Assembly: GCA_946221045.1 (NCBI GenBank)
Contig: CAMIIY010000079.1
Span: 1-7,585 of the forward strand
Source of the DNA: an uncultured Oceanospirillaceae bacterium
GTDB taxonomy: Bacteria; Pseudomonadota; Gammaproteobacteria; Pseudomonadales; Balneatricaceae
DNA: 7,585 nucleotides
Reading direction: 5' to 3'
Positions 1-5,990 of the stretch are shown piece by piece (within the stretch, counting starts at the first letter, position 1; each line of letters begins with the position of its first letter). The translations under genes were made by a program, and so were the position numbers. The notes under the pieces are model-generated. The model searched no databases and had not been told where the DNA came from. It saw only the letters and a list, made by a program, of their open reading frames with translations.

Positions 1-1936
1 CTTTCTGCGCCACCACCCGGCTTTCATGGGCCAGCAAAAATAGCCAGGCAATGACCCCGGAAGCAATCAGCAGGGTAAAGAACAGCGTCCAGAGAGTATC
101 CTGCAACAATACTTGCTCGCTGAGGGATTCCGGTTGCATCTGCCGGTAGATGACCGCCAACAGTGCTGCATTCAGCAGATTGACCGATAACAACACGGCG
201 ACAAAGCGGCCCATTCGCGAGCTGAACAACCGCACGATCCGACTGGGCAGAAACAGCCGTAAAAACGCCGTGATCTGCTGCGAAAGCCGGCCATGGGGTT
301 TACAGCTATCGAGACAGCGTACATCCAGAGAGCAACAGAGGGAGCAGATCGGATCAGCATAGGCCGGACAATAACTCATATCCTCCGGTTCGAAGGGGTT
401 TTCACAGATCACACAGCTGACAGTGCCGCGCCGCCCTTCCCGCGCCAGAATATAGGGCTCCGGCTCAACCGAGGGTCGGGCCAGATAAAAGCGGCCACCG
501 GTGAGCCAGGCGATTAGCGGAACGGCGATAAAACAGGTCGCCAGGCTAATAAAGTGACAGAGGTTTTTCGCCACCTCGCCAAACATGCCCAGATAACAGA
601 CCATGCCCAGTGCAGTGGCCAGAATCATGGAGCCCGTACCCACCGGGTTGATATCAAACAGATGGCCCCGCTTGAATTCAACATAGGAGGGGCTCAGCCC
701 CAACGGTTTGTTGATCATCAGATCCGCAGACAGGGAGGCCAGCCAGCTAACCGCAACAATGGCAAACACACTCAGGATCGCCTCCAGCACCCGGTAGATA
801 CCCAGTTCCATCAGAATCAGGGCCAGGGCCACATTGAAGACCAGCCAGACCACCCGGCCCGGGTGGCTATGCGTTAAACGCGAAAAGAAGTTGGACCAGG
901 CAATGGACCCGGCGTAGGCATTTGTGACGTTGATCTTCATCTGCGAAATGATCACCATCAGCGCCGCCAATACCAGTGACACTGAAGGTGACTGGGTCAG
1001 GTAGGTAAACACCGCCTGATACATATAGGTAGGGTCGGTCGCCTGTACCACCGCCTCACCCCGGGTGATCGCCAGATAGGCCAGAAACGAGCCCAGCAGC
1101 ATCTTGATAATACCTATAAAGATCCAGCCCGGTCCGGCCAGCACCAGCCAGAACCACCAGCGCTTTTTATTCTGCGCGGTTTTTTCCGGCATAAAGCGCA
1201 GGTAATCCACCTGTTCACCAATCTGCGCCACCAGGGCAAAAAACACCGAAGCGGCAGCCCCAAACAACAGAATATTGAACCCGGAGGCTGCCGCCTGGGC
1301 AGGAGGAACATAGTGTGTCCAGCCTTCAAGCTGCTGATATTCATGGACTACCACCACACCCAGCGCGGTACATTGCAATAATACCCAGAGTGTCTGGGTA
1401 CCCAGCTGAAAACGGCTGATTGCTTTGATGCCGTGGGTAACAATCGGGATGACGGCCACCGCACAAATCACATAACCAATGCTTAAGGGAATACCAAAGA
1501 GTGCATTCAGGGCTGAGGCGAGAATTGCCGCCTCGATGGCAAAAAAGATAAAGGTAAAAGAGGCGTATATCAGTGAAGTGATGGTCGAACCCAGATAACC
1601 AAACCCCGCCCCCCGGGTCAGCAGGTCAATATCCAGACCGTGCTTGGCCGAATAATAGGCGATGGGCAGACCGGTAATAAAAAATACCAGCGACACCGCC
1701 AGCATCGCCGCCACGGTATTGGTAAAGCCATAGCTCAGGGTGACCGCCGCTGCGATCCCCTCCAGCGCCAGAAAAGCCGTCGCGCCCAGAGCGGTTTTCG
1801 CCACCCGCTCAATGCTCATATTCCGGCCATTTTTAGCCGTAAAACGCAGGGCGTAGTCTTCCAGCGTCTGGTTAGCGACCCATTTATTGTACTGACGTCG
1901 TACCTTAAAAATTTTCTGTGCTGCTGGCATTGGCAT
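1..1936 (-). CDS. NCS1 permease-like membrane sensor with eight-Cys cluster, partial (3' end outside window)
   Basis: The frame is open without a stop for 645 codons and continues past base 1, so the C-terminus is missing. Residues about 45-480 form roughly 12 hydrophobic helices resembling NCS1 purine/cytosine permeases. Visible family-like features are an R-x-x-x-F-G-x-x-G stretch near 108-116, a D-Y-L-R-F motif at 244-248 after helix 6, and an N-x-x-N-A-Y stretch at 336-341. Next comes a cysteine cluster (C508, 511, 523, 531, 534, 535, 541, 545) in a charged linker. Two further helices follow at about 578-597 and 614-636, ending in a charged H-E-S-R segment where the window stops. From memory of similar proteins, this layout precedes a histidine kinase, often hybrid; that part is not visible here, so the kinase role is inference. 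A simple transporter would normally end near residue 480. An in-frame TGA lies seven codons before ATG 1936, so the start is 1936 or 1930. AAGGG is 1 nt from the first and 7 nt from the second, which favours 1930; numbering here uses 1936. Confidence 0.85.
   Translation of the reverse strand, partial: MPMPAAQKIFKVRRQYNKWVANQTLEDYALRFTAKNGRNMSIERVAKTALGATAFLALEGIAAAVTLSYGFTNTVAAMLAVSLVFFITGLPIAYYSAKHGLDIDLLTRGAGFGYLGSTITSLIYASFTFIFFAIEAAILASALNALFGIPLSIGYVICAVAVIPIVTHGIKAISRFQLGTQTLWVLLQCTALGVVVVHEYQQLEGWTHYVPPAQAAASGFNILLFGAAASVFFALVAQIGEQVDYLRFMPEKTAQNKKRWWFWLVLAGPGWIFIGIIKMLLGSFLAYLAITRGEAVVQATDPTYMYQAVFTYLTQSPSVSLVLAALMVIISQMKINVTNAYAGSIAWSNFFSRLTHSHPGRVVWLVFNVALALILMELGIYRVLEAILSVFAIVAVSWLASLSADLMINKPLGLSPSYVEFKRGHLFDINPVGTGSMILATALGMVCYLGMFGEVAKNLCHFISLATCFIAVPLIAWLTGGRFYLARPSVEPEPYILAREGRRGTVSCVICENPFEPEDMSYCPAYADPICSLCCSLDVRCLDSCKPHGRLSQQITAFLRLFLPSRIVRLFSSRMGRFVAVLLSVNLLNAALLAVIYRQMQPESLSEQVLLQDTLWTLFFTLLIASGVIAWLFLLAHESRVVAQK
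404..415 (-). other. First CxxC pair of a possible metal-binding Cys cluster in the permease-sensor
   Basis: These codons encode C508-x2-C511. They open the pattern C-x2-C-x11-C-x7-C-x2-C-C-x5-C-x3-C, which runs to C545 at about base 302. The cluster sits after the last permease helix and before the extra helix pair, probably on a membrane-surface linker. Spaced CxxC pairs are typical of zinc or iron-sulfur sites, so a metal- or redox-sensing role is plausible but unproven. Disulfide chemistry is an alternative if the linker is periplasmic. Confidence 0.6.
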
Positions 1937-1937
1937 G

Positions 1938-1942
1938 CCCTT
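1938..1942 (-). promoter_or_regulatory. Ribosome binding site AAGGG that decides between two starts
   Basis: On the minus strand AAGGG lies 1 nt before ATG 1936 and 7 nt before ATG 1930. Normal spacing favours the second ATG, which would remove two residues (Met-Pro) from the permease-sensor. Confidence 0.5.
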
Positions 1943-1963
1943 GTCCCGGAGACCTCAGGACCT

Positions 1964-1969
1964 AGCATA
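1964..1969 (-). promoter_or_regulatory. Possible -10 element (TATGCT) for the permease-sensor gene
   Basis: TATGCT on the minus strand lies 27 nt before ATG 1936 and matches four of six bases of the sigma70 -10 consensus. The hexamer 17 nt upstream (CTGTTT) is a poor -35, so this would be a weak or activator-dependent promoter. The call rests on pattern alone. Confidence 0.3.
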
Positions 1970-1981
1970 CTGGAATTTCAG

Positions 1982-2024
1982 GCGGGAAACAGTCTGCAGT
2001 CAGACCGGCACAGCGGGGAAACAG
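1982..2024. repeat. Direct repeat pair flanking a small palindrome, possible operator
   Basis: GCGGGAAACAG (1982-1992) recurs as GCGGGGAAACAG (2013-2024) with 31 bp between start points, close to three helical turns. Between them lies the inverted repeat GTCTG-CAGT-CAGAC (1992-2005). The block sits just upstream of the possible -10 of the permease-sensor gene and just downstream of the terminator of the preceding operon. This is where an activator or repressor would bind, but no regulator family is recognised. Confidence 0.4.
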
Positions 2025-2026
2025 AC

Positions 2027-2060
2027 AAAAAAATTGGGCAACGTGTTGTCACGTTGCCCA
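2027..2060 (-). terminator. Rho-independent terminator of the PepSY-cytochrome b561 operon
   Basis: TGGGCAACGTG (2035-2045) and CACGTTGCCCA (2050-2060) form a perfect 11-bp stem with a four-base loop. On the minus strand, AA and then seven Ts (2033-2027) follow the stem. It begins about 31 nt past the cytochrome b561 stop codon. The plus-strand side lacks a T tract, so it acts in the minus direction and separates this operon from the permease-sensor gene. Confidence 0.9.
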
Positions 2061-2091
2061 CCGAAGTTAAGGGGGGGGATGGAGAAAAACC

Positions 2092-2676
2092 TCAATGATT
2101 GAAAGTATGAGTTTCCTTCGCAGAATTAGTTCCGCCTTTACCAAGGTTTTTTTCATTTTTTTCAGAACGCCGGCCTGTCCACATCTGTCGGATCAGATTA
2201 TTCGGGCCCAGAACGCTGAAAAACACCACTGCTGCCACATGTATACAGACCAGAAACAGCGTGGCATTGGCAAAAAATTCATGGATCTCTTCCAGCCATG
2301 ACTCGCCCCAGAACATATCCGTCGTGGTCAGCCATCCGGTGAATCCAACCAGCAACAAACTGCTCATCAAGGCGATAATCATCAGACCACCTAACGGCGT
2401 ATGGCCATTATGCTCTGTGATCTCGCCTCGGGCGAGTTCATCGACATGCGCTTTCAGCGTGGTTTTGCGAGGAAAAAAATCCCGGAAGCGGGCATTTTCC
2501 GGCCCGATAAAACCCCAGCAGAAACGCACCAGCAGTGCAGCCAGAATGTAATAGCCGATCCACTCATGCAGGCTCTCACCCTCTTCAAACAGGGTAAAGT
2601 TCAGCAGGAATCCCACCGCTACGCTCCAGTGAAAAAGCCTGATCAGAGGGTCCCAGATTCCCGGCTGCGTCTGCAT
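2092..2676 (-). CDS. Cytochrome b561 family membrane protein (COG3658/Ni-hydrogenase b-type like)
   Basis: The 194-residue product is a four-helix di-heme b-type cytochrome of the bacterial cytochrome b561/Ni-hydrogenase b-subunit superfamily, expected to pass electrons across or within the inner membrane. The N-terminal W-D-P-x-x-R-x-F-H-W motif gives H16. H37 follows in L-H-E-W-I-G-Y, with H132 in E-I-H-E-F and H146 in C-I-H-V; these four are the candidate axial heme ligands. The segment G-H-T-P-L-G-G at 91-97 is also typical. The tail after about residue 165 is Lys- and Asn-rich and probably cytoplasmic. The ATG is 11 bp after the PepSY gene stop, and its ribosome binding site (AGAGG) overlaps that stop, implying translational coupling. 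The electron donor and acceptor cannot be told from the window. Family assignment is firm; physiological role is not. Confidence 0.9.
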   Translation of the reverse strand: MQTQPGIWDPLIRLFHWSVAVGFLLNFTLFEEGESLHEWIGYYILAALLVRFCWGFIGPENARFRDFFPRKTTLKAHVDELARGEITEHNGHTPLGGLMIIALMSSLLLVGFTGWLTTTDMFWGESWLEEIHEFFANATLFLVCIHVAAVVFFSVLGPNNLIRQMWTGRRSEKNEKNLGKGGTNSAKETHTFNH

Positions 2677-2687
2677 CGCGAAACCTC

Positions 2688-2963
2688 TTAGTCGTCGATT
2701 TTAGCTTTAACGATGTCTCCGGTTTCAGGGTGGTAGTAAATTTCTACCCGACGCCGCTCCTGATCATAACCATAGATTTCATAGCAGCCACCCGATGTGA
2801 CTTTCAATTTTTTAATGGTGTAACCCTGATCCAGAATTTTCTGCTGCATGGTCGCTTCAGGCATCCAGTTGGTTTTATCACCGTCGGTACATTTTGGGCC
2901 GGCCATGGCTGTACCGGCAGCGGCGGTCATCAGGGTAGCAATCAGAAGAGATTTCATTGTCAT
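2688..2963 (-). CDS. Small periplasmic PepSY-like domain protein
   Basis: This 91-residue protein has a signal peptide (K4, hydrophobic core 5-20, likely cleavage after A-M-A at 21). The mature domain resembles small PepSY/PepSY_2 proteins: an amphipathic helix with Q-Q-K-I-L near 40-44, G-Y near 47-48, then strands ending in Y-Y-H-P-E-T-G-D-I-V. Two cysteines of the mature part, C25 and C60, could form a disulfide. Proteins of this type are often encoded next to a b561 cytochrome, as here, and the pair probably forms a periplasm-plus-membrane module. The molecular activity of such PepSY proteins is not well known. Two starts are possible: ATG 2963, 3 nt from AAGGAG, and ATG 2957, 9 nt from it. 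The second gives a more usual signal peptide and spacing; the outer one is reported. Confidence 0.85.
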   Translation of the reverse strand: MTMKSLLIATLMTAAAGTAMAGPKCTDGDKTNWMPEATMQQKILDQGYTIKKLKVTSGGCYEIYGYDQERRRVEIYYHPETGDIVKAKIDD

Positions 2964-2966
2964 AAG

Positions 2967-2972
2967 CTCCTT
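2967..2972 (-). promoter_or_regulatory. Strong ribosome binding site AAGGAG of the PepSY gene
   Basis: AAGGAG on the minus strand precedes ATG 2963 by 3 nt and ATG 2957 by 9 nt. The spacing argues that 2957 is the used start. Confidence 0.65.
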
Positions 2973-2991
2973 GGGTTTAACTGACGAAATC

Positions 2992-3024
2992 AGTATCTAG
3001 TTCGAAGCTTAAGATAGTCTTAGG
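2992..3024 (-). promoter_or_regulatory. Candidate PmrA/QseB-type box and -10 of the PepSY-b561 operon
   Basis: CTTAAG (3008-3013) and CTTAGG (3019-3024) are separated by five bases, giving an 11-bp direct-repeat period. On the minus strand they read CCTAAG-N5-CTTAAG, close to the YTTAAG-N5-YTTAAG type box known for OmpR-family regulators such as PmrA. A GATACT hexamer (2997-2992) ten bases downstream could be the -10, the usual geometry when such regulators activate. A small inverted repeat ACTGA-CGAAA-TCAGT (2980-2994) overlaps this -10. The identity of the regulator is inferred; no two-component genes are visible nearby. Confidence 0.45.
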
Positions 3025-3028
3025 AGGT

Positions 3029-3043
3029 TGCAGTTTTACTGCA
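3029..3043. repeat. Short palindrome TGCAGT-TTT-ACTGCA
   Basis: A perfect 6-bp inverted repeat with a 3-base centre lies just upstream of the CTTAAG repeat in the control region of the PepSY operon. It could be a second operator. It has no adjacent T tract on either strand, so it is not a convincing terminator. Confidence 0.35.
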
Positions 3044-3230
3044 GCCTGCCTGTTAACTGAGAAATGTTGATATGTGAGCTGCAGTGGACGCGTATGACAG
3101 CATGTTCAGCCCGTTGTAGAGGCACCCAACTCTCTGCCCTGAGCCATCCATTGAATTTTTGCCCGCGGCAAACCTCAGCCGGAAGGGGCAAAGAAGTAAG
3201 GTTCGATCAGCCGCAACAGAATCCGGCGTG
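3044..3230. other. Non-coding gap between the lipoprotein gene and the PepSY control region
   Basis: No convincing gene or RNA is seen here. It holds a 6-bp hairpin TTTGCC-CGC-GGCAAA (3158-3172), flanked on the minus strand by AATTC rather than a T run, so lipoprotein transcription may end by another route. A 71-codon minus-strand frame from 3268 overlaps the lipoprotein end and has no ribosome binding site or recognisable domain. Confidence 0.4.
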
Positions 3231-3647
3231 TTAATAACTTCCCGGTGCCAGCTCATTGCCATCGGCAAACCGTCGATAGCGAATAATCAGCTCCTGACCA
3301 CCATTACCATTGGGACGTTGTTTATAATAACGACCGTTTATCAGGGCGATAGAACGGCACTTACTGTCTGTGTTCTCGATTTGCAGGCAGATTTCACCGC
3401 TGTCCTCTACCGTCCAGAGACCCGGTTTCTGCTCCCAGTTACTTTCCAGTAACAAACCTCCTTCCGGGCTGTAGTAGATAATGCTGGTTTTTCCGGTAAT
3501 CAGGTTGAGCGCCTCAACGGTTTTGCCGGAAAACAGCGCCTGTACCTCACCGGCATTCAGCGTACGATTTTCTTCCCTTTCAGGCGTTACCTGACAGCCA
3601 GCCACAAGCAATAAGATCAGGCTGAAACAGGTCATTTGTAAACGCAT
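3231..3647 (-). CDS. Small lipoprotein, DUF995-like, function unknown
   Basis: The start was chosen at ATG 3647 because a perfect AAGGAG lies 7 nt upstream and because it puts a lipoprotein signal at the N-terminus. A longer frame from 3713 would bury that signal behind 22 unlikely residues. The 138-residue product has hydrophobic residues 8-16 and the lipobox L-V-A-G-C with lipidated C18. Residue +2 is Gln, which does not signal inner-membrane retention, so an outer-membrane location is likely. The mature part is rich in predicted strands: a leucine and G-E-V-Q-A-L-F-S-G-K-T start (30-43), Tyr-Tyr and Gly-Gly turns, G-L-W-T-V (76-80) and C87/C97 as a likely disulfide. This order (L-F-S-G, W, G-x-W-x-V, C, C) resembles DUF995-type proteins, but the match is from memory and remote. 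It lies 89 bp after the CHASE-GGDEF-EAL gene. Confidence 0.8.
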   Translation of the reverse strand: MRLQMTCFSLILLLVAGCQVTPEREENRTLNAGEVQALFSGKTVEALNLITGKTSIIYYSPEGGLLLESNWEQKPGLWTVEDSGEICLQIENTDSKCRSIALINGRYYKQRPNGNGGQELIIRYRRFADGNELAPGSY

Positions 3648-3654
3648 ATCTGCG

Positions 3655-3660
3655 CTCCTT
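3655..3660 (-). promoter_or_regulatory. Ribosome binding site AAGGAG fixing the lipoprotein start
   Basis: AAGGAG lies 7 nt before ATG 3647 on the minus strand. This is ideal spacing and rules in favour of the 138-residue lipoprotein over the longer upstream frame. Confidence 0.85.
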
Positions 3661-3698
3661 GTCTGATTGGCGTTAAACAACATGCTAAGTCTACAGCG

Positions 3699-3729
3699 TT
3701 TATCTTCGGACACTCACAGGGTTCGTCAA
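3699..3729 (-). promoter_or_regulatory. Weak candidate promoter for the lipoprotein gene
   Basis: TTGACG (3729-3724) matches five of six bases of the -35 consensus. GATAAA (3704-3699) matches four of six of the -10, with a long 19-bp spacer. This would allow the lipoprotein gene to be transcribed independently of the upstream gene. The long spacer makes it tentative. Confidence 0.3.
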
Positions 3730-3736
3730 AGAGGCC

Positions 3737-5932
3737 TTAGATATTGGAGATATCTGTGTCTTTCTGCTGCGGCATTTTGACCGGCAACTTAAAGGCCTCT
3801 TCAGCGGGCAACGGCTTGCTGAAGAGGTAGCCCTGCCCCAGATCACTGCGGTAAGCCTGCAACAGATGCAGCTGGGCTTCGGTTTCAATGCCTTCTGCCA
3901 CCACACTGATCTGCAGGGTGTGAGCCATGGTAATAACACCCTGAACAATTTTTCGATCAGCAAGATCCGCCACCAGATCCGTCACAAAGCTACGATCAAT
4001 CTTGAGTTTGCTGACCGGCAGGTGCTTCAGCATCGACAGGGACGAGTAGCCGGTACCAAAGTCATCAATCGCAATGCTGATACCCAGCTCACTGAGCCGG
4101 GTCAGGGTTTCAATGGCACTGTCCACATCATCCATCAGGCAGGATTCTGTGATCTCAAACTCCAGCATGGAGGCATCCACCTCATACCGCTCAAGCATGG
4201 ACTGAATCGCTTCCAGCAGCAGCGGGTCCTTAAACTGGCGCTGGGAGAGATTCACGGCAATCCGCAGGCCCGTGGAATACTGACTTTCGATTTTTTTAAT
4301 CTGACGGCAAGCCTGCTCCAGAATGGCATAGCCTACCTCAATAATTTTACCGCTCTCTTCTGCGACCGAGATAAAACTGTCCGGATACAGCAGGCCCCGC
4401 TCCGGGTGCTGCCAGCGTACCAATGCTTCAAACCCACGTAATACGCCGGAGTCCAGGGCATAATAGGGTTGATAATGCAGGATAAATTCATCCCGTCCCA
4501 AGGCCTGAATAAGATCCTGTTCCAGCTCCATTTTTTCCAGCGCGGCAGCCTGCAGCCTGGCATCGAAAAACTGATAGTGGCCCTTACCGTGACGTTTACT
4601 GGCATACATGGCCAGATCCGCATTGCGCAACAGGGTGGTCACATCATTGCCATCCTGCGGTAGCAGGGTAATCCCGACCGAGGCTGACAGGGTAAATTCC
4701 CGGTTATTTGAGTGGATTGGCTGGCGCACCTGTTCCAGCAGTTTATCGGCCACTTTGGCGATATCACTGACCGACTGCGTGTTTTGCAGCAGGATACCAA
4801 ACTCATCCCCTCCCAGTCTGGCGACAATATCACCCTGCCTGACGGCGTTATGAATGCGCTGGGCAATGCTCAGGAGAAACTGATCCCCCACCGAGTGCCC
4901 GAAGCTGTCATTGATACGTTTGAAATCATCCAGATCCAGATACAGCAATACCGCATTACGGTGACTGCGCTCGCAGTCACGTAAAATACGCTCCAGCTGA
5001 TCGGTCAAAAAACGCCGGTTTGACAAACCGGTGAGGTGATCCTGATGCGCCATGACTTTGAGTTCACGGGTTTTCTGCGCCACAACCGTCCGCAGCACCT
5101 CAGGCTGACGTGAAATATACCAGGCCATCAGCGCCGCAACAGCGGTGGCCAGAATGGTCATCAGATAACCATAATAGGTCGTATTAATCAGAGATGGGGG
5201 GCCACTCATGGACAGGTGCCATTCACCGTTGGGCACCTGAATTGACACCGTATGGGCTCCCGGTCCCATAGGACGTGCCGAGTAGGCAAACACTTCCCAG
5301 GTCTTGCCGTCATCCAGCAGGTGGCTGAGGGTATAGCGGTACCCCCGGGCTTCCCACTCGGAGAGCTCGGTAAAGTTAAGCAGGTCATCGACAAAGATCA
5401 GAGCAGAAGCGAACCCCCAGAAGCGGTCGCCTTCATCCGTTGGCAGAAAGATCGGATTACGCCCAATCAGCCCCACGCCACCCTGAATCAACTGAAACGG
5501 GCCGGCAACGGTCATGCGACGATCATTAATGGCTTTTTGTGCATCAACCCTGCGGGCATCGGTCTTAAGAATATTATGCCCCAGTGCTTTTTCATTTCCG
5601 GACAGCGGGTAGATGTAACTGACAATGCCATCCGGGGCCAGCTGCAAGTTTGAAATACCGCCAATGGCATTGATGATCTCTCGGGCATAACCGTCAAAAT
5701 CGTTAAACAACCCACGGTGCTGAATCACCTCCTGAGTCAGAATCCGGGTCGCTGAAAAGGAACGTTCAAGACGCCGCTCAATGGCAGAAGCCTGGCTCGC
5801 CACCAGTTCACTGAGCAGAAAACGCTGTTCATTTTGATGAAGGGTATGGGTGGTATGCGTCAGATAGATCCCAAGCGCAGCCACTACACACGCAGTCGCC
5901 AGAACCACAGATAGTTGCTTAAAAAACTTCAC
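3737..5932 (-). CDS. CHASE-GGDEF-EAL membrane protein (c-di-GMP cyclase/phosphodiesterase)
   Basis: The 731-residue inner-membrane protein is built to make and degrade cyclic di-GMP in response to a periplasmic signal. Helices at about 7-25 and 253-273 flank a periplasmic CHASE-like domain, with the family-like stretches L-A-P-D-G-I-V at 98-104 and G-P-F-x-L-I-Q-G-G-x-G-L-I-G-R at 144-158. The GGDEF domain (about 295-455) has an intact active site G374-F378 and an intact inhibitory I-site R365-x-x-D368 five residues before it. The EAL domain (about 470-715) keeps E502-A-L, the D623-D624-F-G-T-G loop, K644, E680 and Q700, so metal binding and catalysis look intact. Both activities are therefore possible; which dominates cannot be read from sequence. 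Translation starts at GTG, with AAGG 10 nt upstream as a weak ribosome binding site. It follows the Aer-like gene by 58 bp without a terminator, suggesting co-transcription. Confidence 0.93.
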   Translation of the reverse strand: MKFFKQLSVVLATACVVAALGIYLTHTTHTLHQNEQRFLLSELVASQASAIERRLERSFSATRILTQEVIQHRGLFNDFDGYAREIINAIGGISNLQLAPDGIVSYIYPLSGNEKALGHNILKTDARRVDAQKAINDRRMTVAGPFQLIQGGVGLIGRNPIFLPTDEGDRFWGFASALIFVDDLLNFTELSEWEARGYRYTLSHLLDDGKTWEVFAYSARPMGPGAHTVSIQVPNGEWHLSMSGPPSLINTTYYGYLMTILATAVAALMAWYISRQPEVLRTVVAQKTRELKVMAHQDHLTGLSNRRFLTDQLERILRDCERSHRNAVLLYLDLDDFKRINDSFGHSVGDQFLLSIAQRIHNAVRQGDIVARLGGDEFGILLQNTQSVSDIAKVADKLLEQVRQPIHSNNREFTLSASVGITLLPQDGNDVTTLLRNADLAMYASKRHGKGHYQFFDARLQAAALEKMELEQDLIQALGRDEFILHYQPYYALDSGVLRGFEALVRWQHPERGLLYPDSFISVAEESGKIIEVGYAILEQACRQIKKIESQYSTGLRIAVNLSQRQFKDPLLLEAIQSMLERYEVDASMLEFEITESCLMDDVDSAIETLTRLSELGISIAIDDFGTGYSSLSMLKHLPVSKLKIDRSFVTDLVADLADRKIVQGVITMAHTLQISVVAEGIETEAQLHLLQAYRSDLGQGYLFSKPLPAEEAFKLPVKMPQQKDTDISNI
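3796..3827. repeat. Perfect 10-bp inverted repeat inside the end of the EAL gene
   Basis: CCTCTTCAGC (3796-3805) and GCTGAAGAGG (3818-3827) pair perfectly around a 12-base loop. The overlapping AAGGCCTCTT (3792-3801) can instead pair with AAGAGGCCTT (3729-3738), which spans the stop codon. No T run follows on the minus strand, so neither is a classical terminator. The arms encode the conserved L-F-S-K-P-L-P-A-E-E region, so protein constraint may explain them. Confidence 0.4.
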
Positions 5933-5944
5933 GTTACAACGGCC

Positions 5945-5969
5945 TTATACGGCGAGCCACAGCGTATAA
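5945..5969 (-). repeat. Hairpin upstream of the GTG start of the CHASE-GGDEF-EAL gene
   Basis: TTATACG (5945-5951) and CGTATAA (5963-5969) form a perfect 7-bp stem with an 11-base loop in the 58-bp gap after the Aer-like gene. On the minus-strand RNA, the distal arm runs directly into AAGG, the only ribosome-binding-like sequence before the GTG. It could damp translation or act as an operator. No T tract follows, so it is not a terminator. Confidence 0.4.
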
Positions 5970-5990
5970 CGCAGTGACCTATCAACTGAA

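Noticed and set aside
2071..2078. Run of eight G as a possible phase-variation tract
   Set aside because: It lies after the cytochrome b561 stop and before the terminator, so a length change would not alter any reading frame or an obvious promoter spacer.
1640..2098. 152-codon plus-strand reading frame
   Set aside because: It runs antisense to the permease-sensor and through its promoter and the terminator. Its product is of low complexity, has no domain and has no ribosome binding site.
3158..3172. Hairpin TTTGCC-CGC-GGCAAA as a terminator of the lipoprotein gene
   Set aside because: The stem is short and no T run follows in the transcribed direction.
3053..3268. 71-codon minus-strand frame overlapping the lipoprotein end
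   Set aside because: It has no ribosome binding site, no recognisable domain or signal peptide, and overlaps a better supported gene.
3648..3713. 22-codon N-terminal extension of the lipoprotein
   Set aside because: It would hide a perfect lipobox signal peptide, and the inner ATG has an ideal AAGGAG at 7 nt.
3866..4441. 191-codon plus-strand reading frame
   Set aside because: It is antisense to the EAL domain, whose catalytic residues are fully conserved; the frame is a shadow of that coding sequence.
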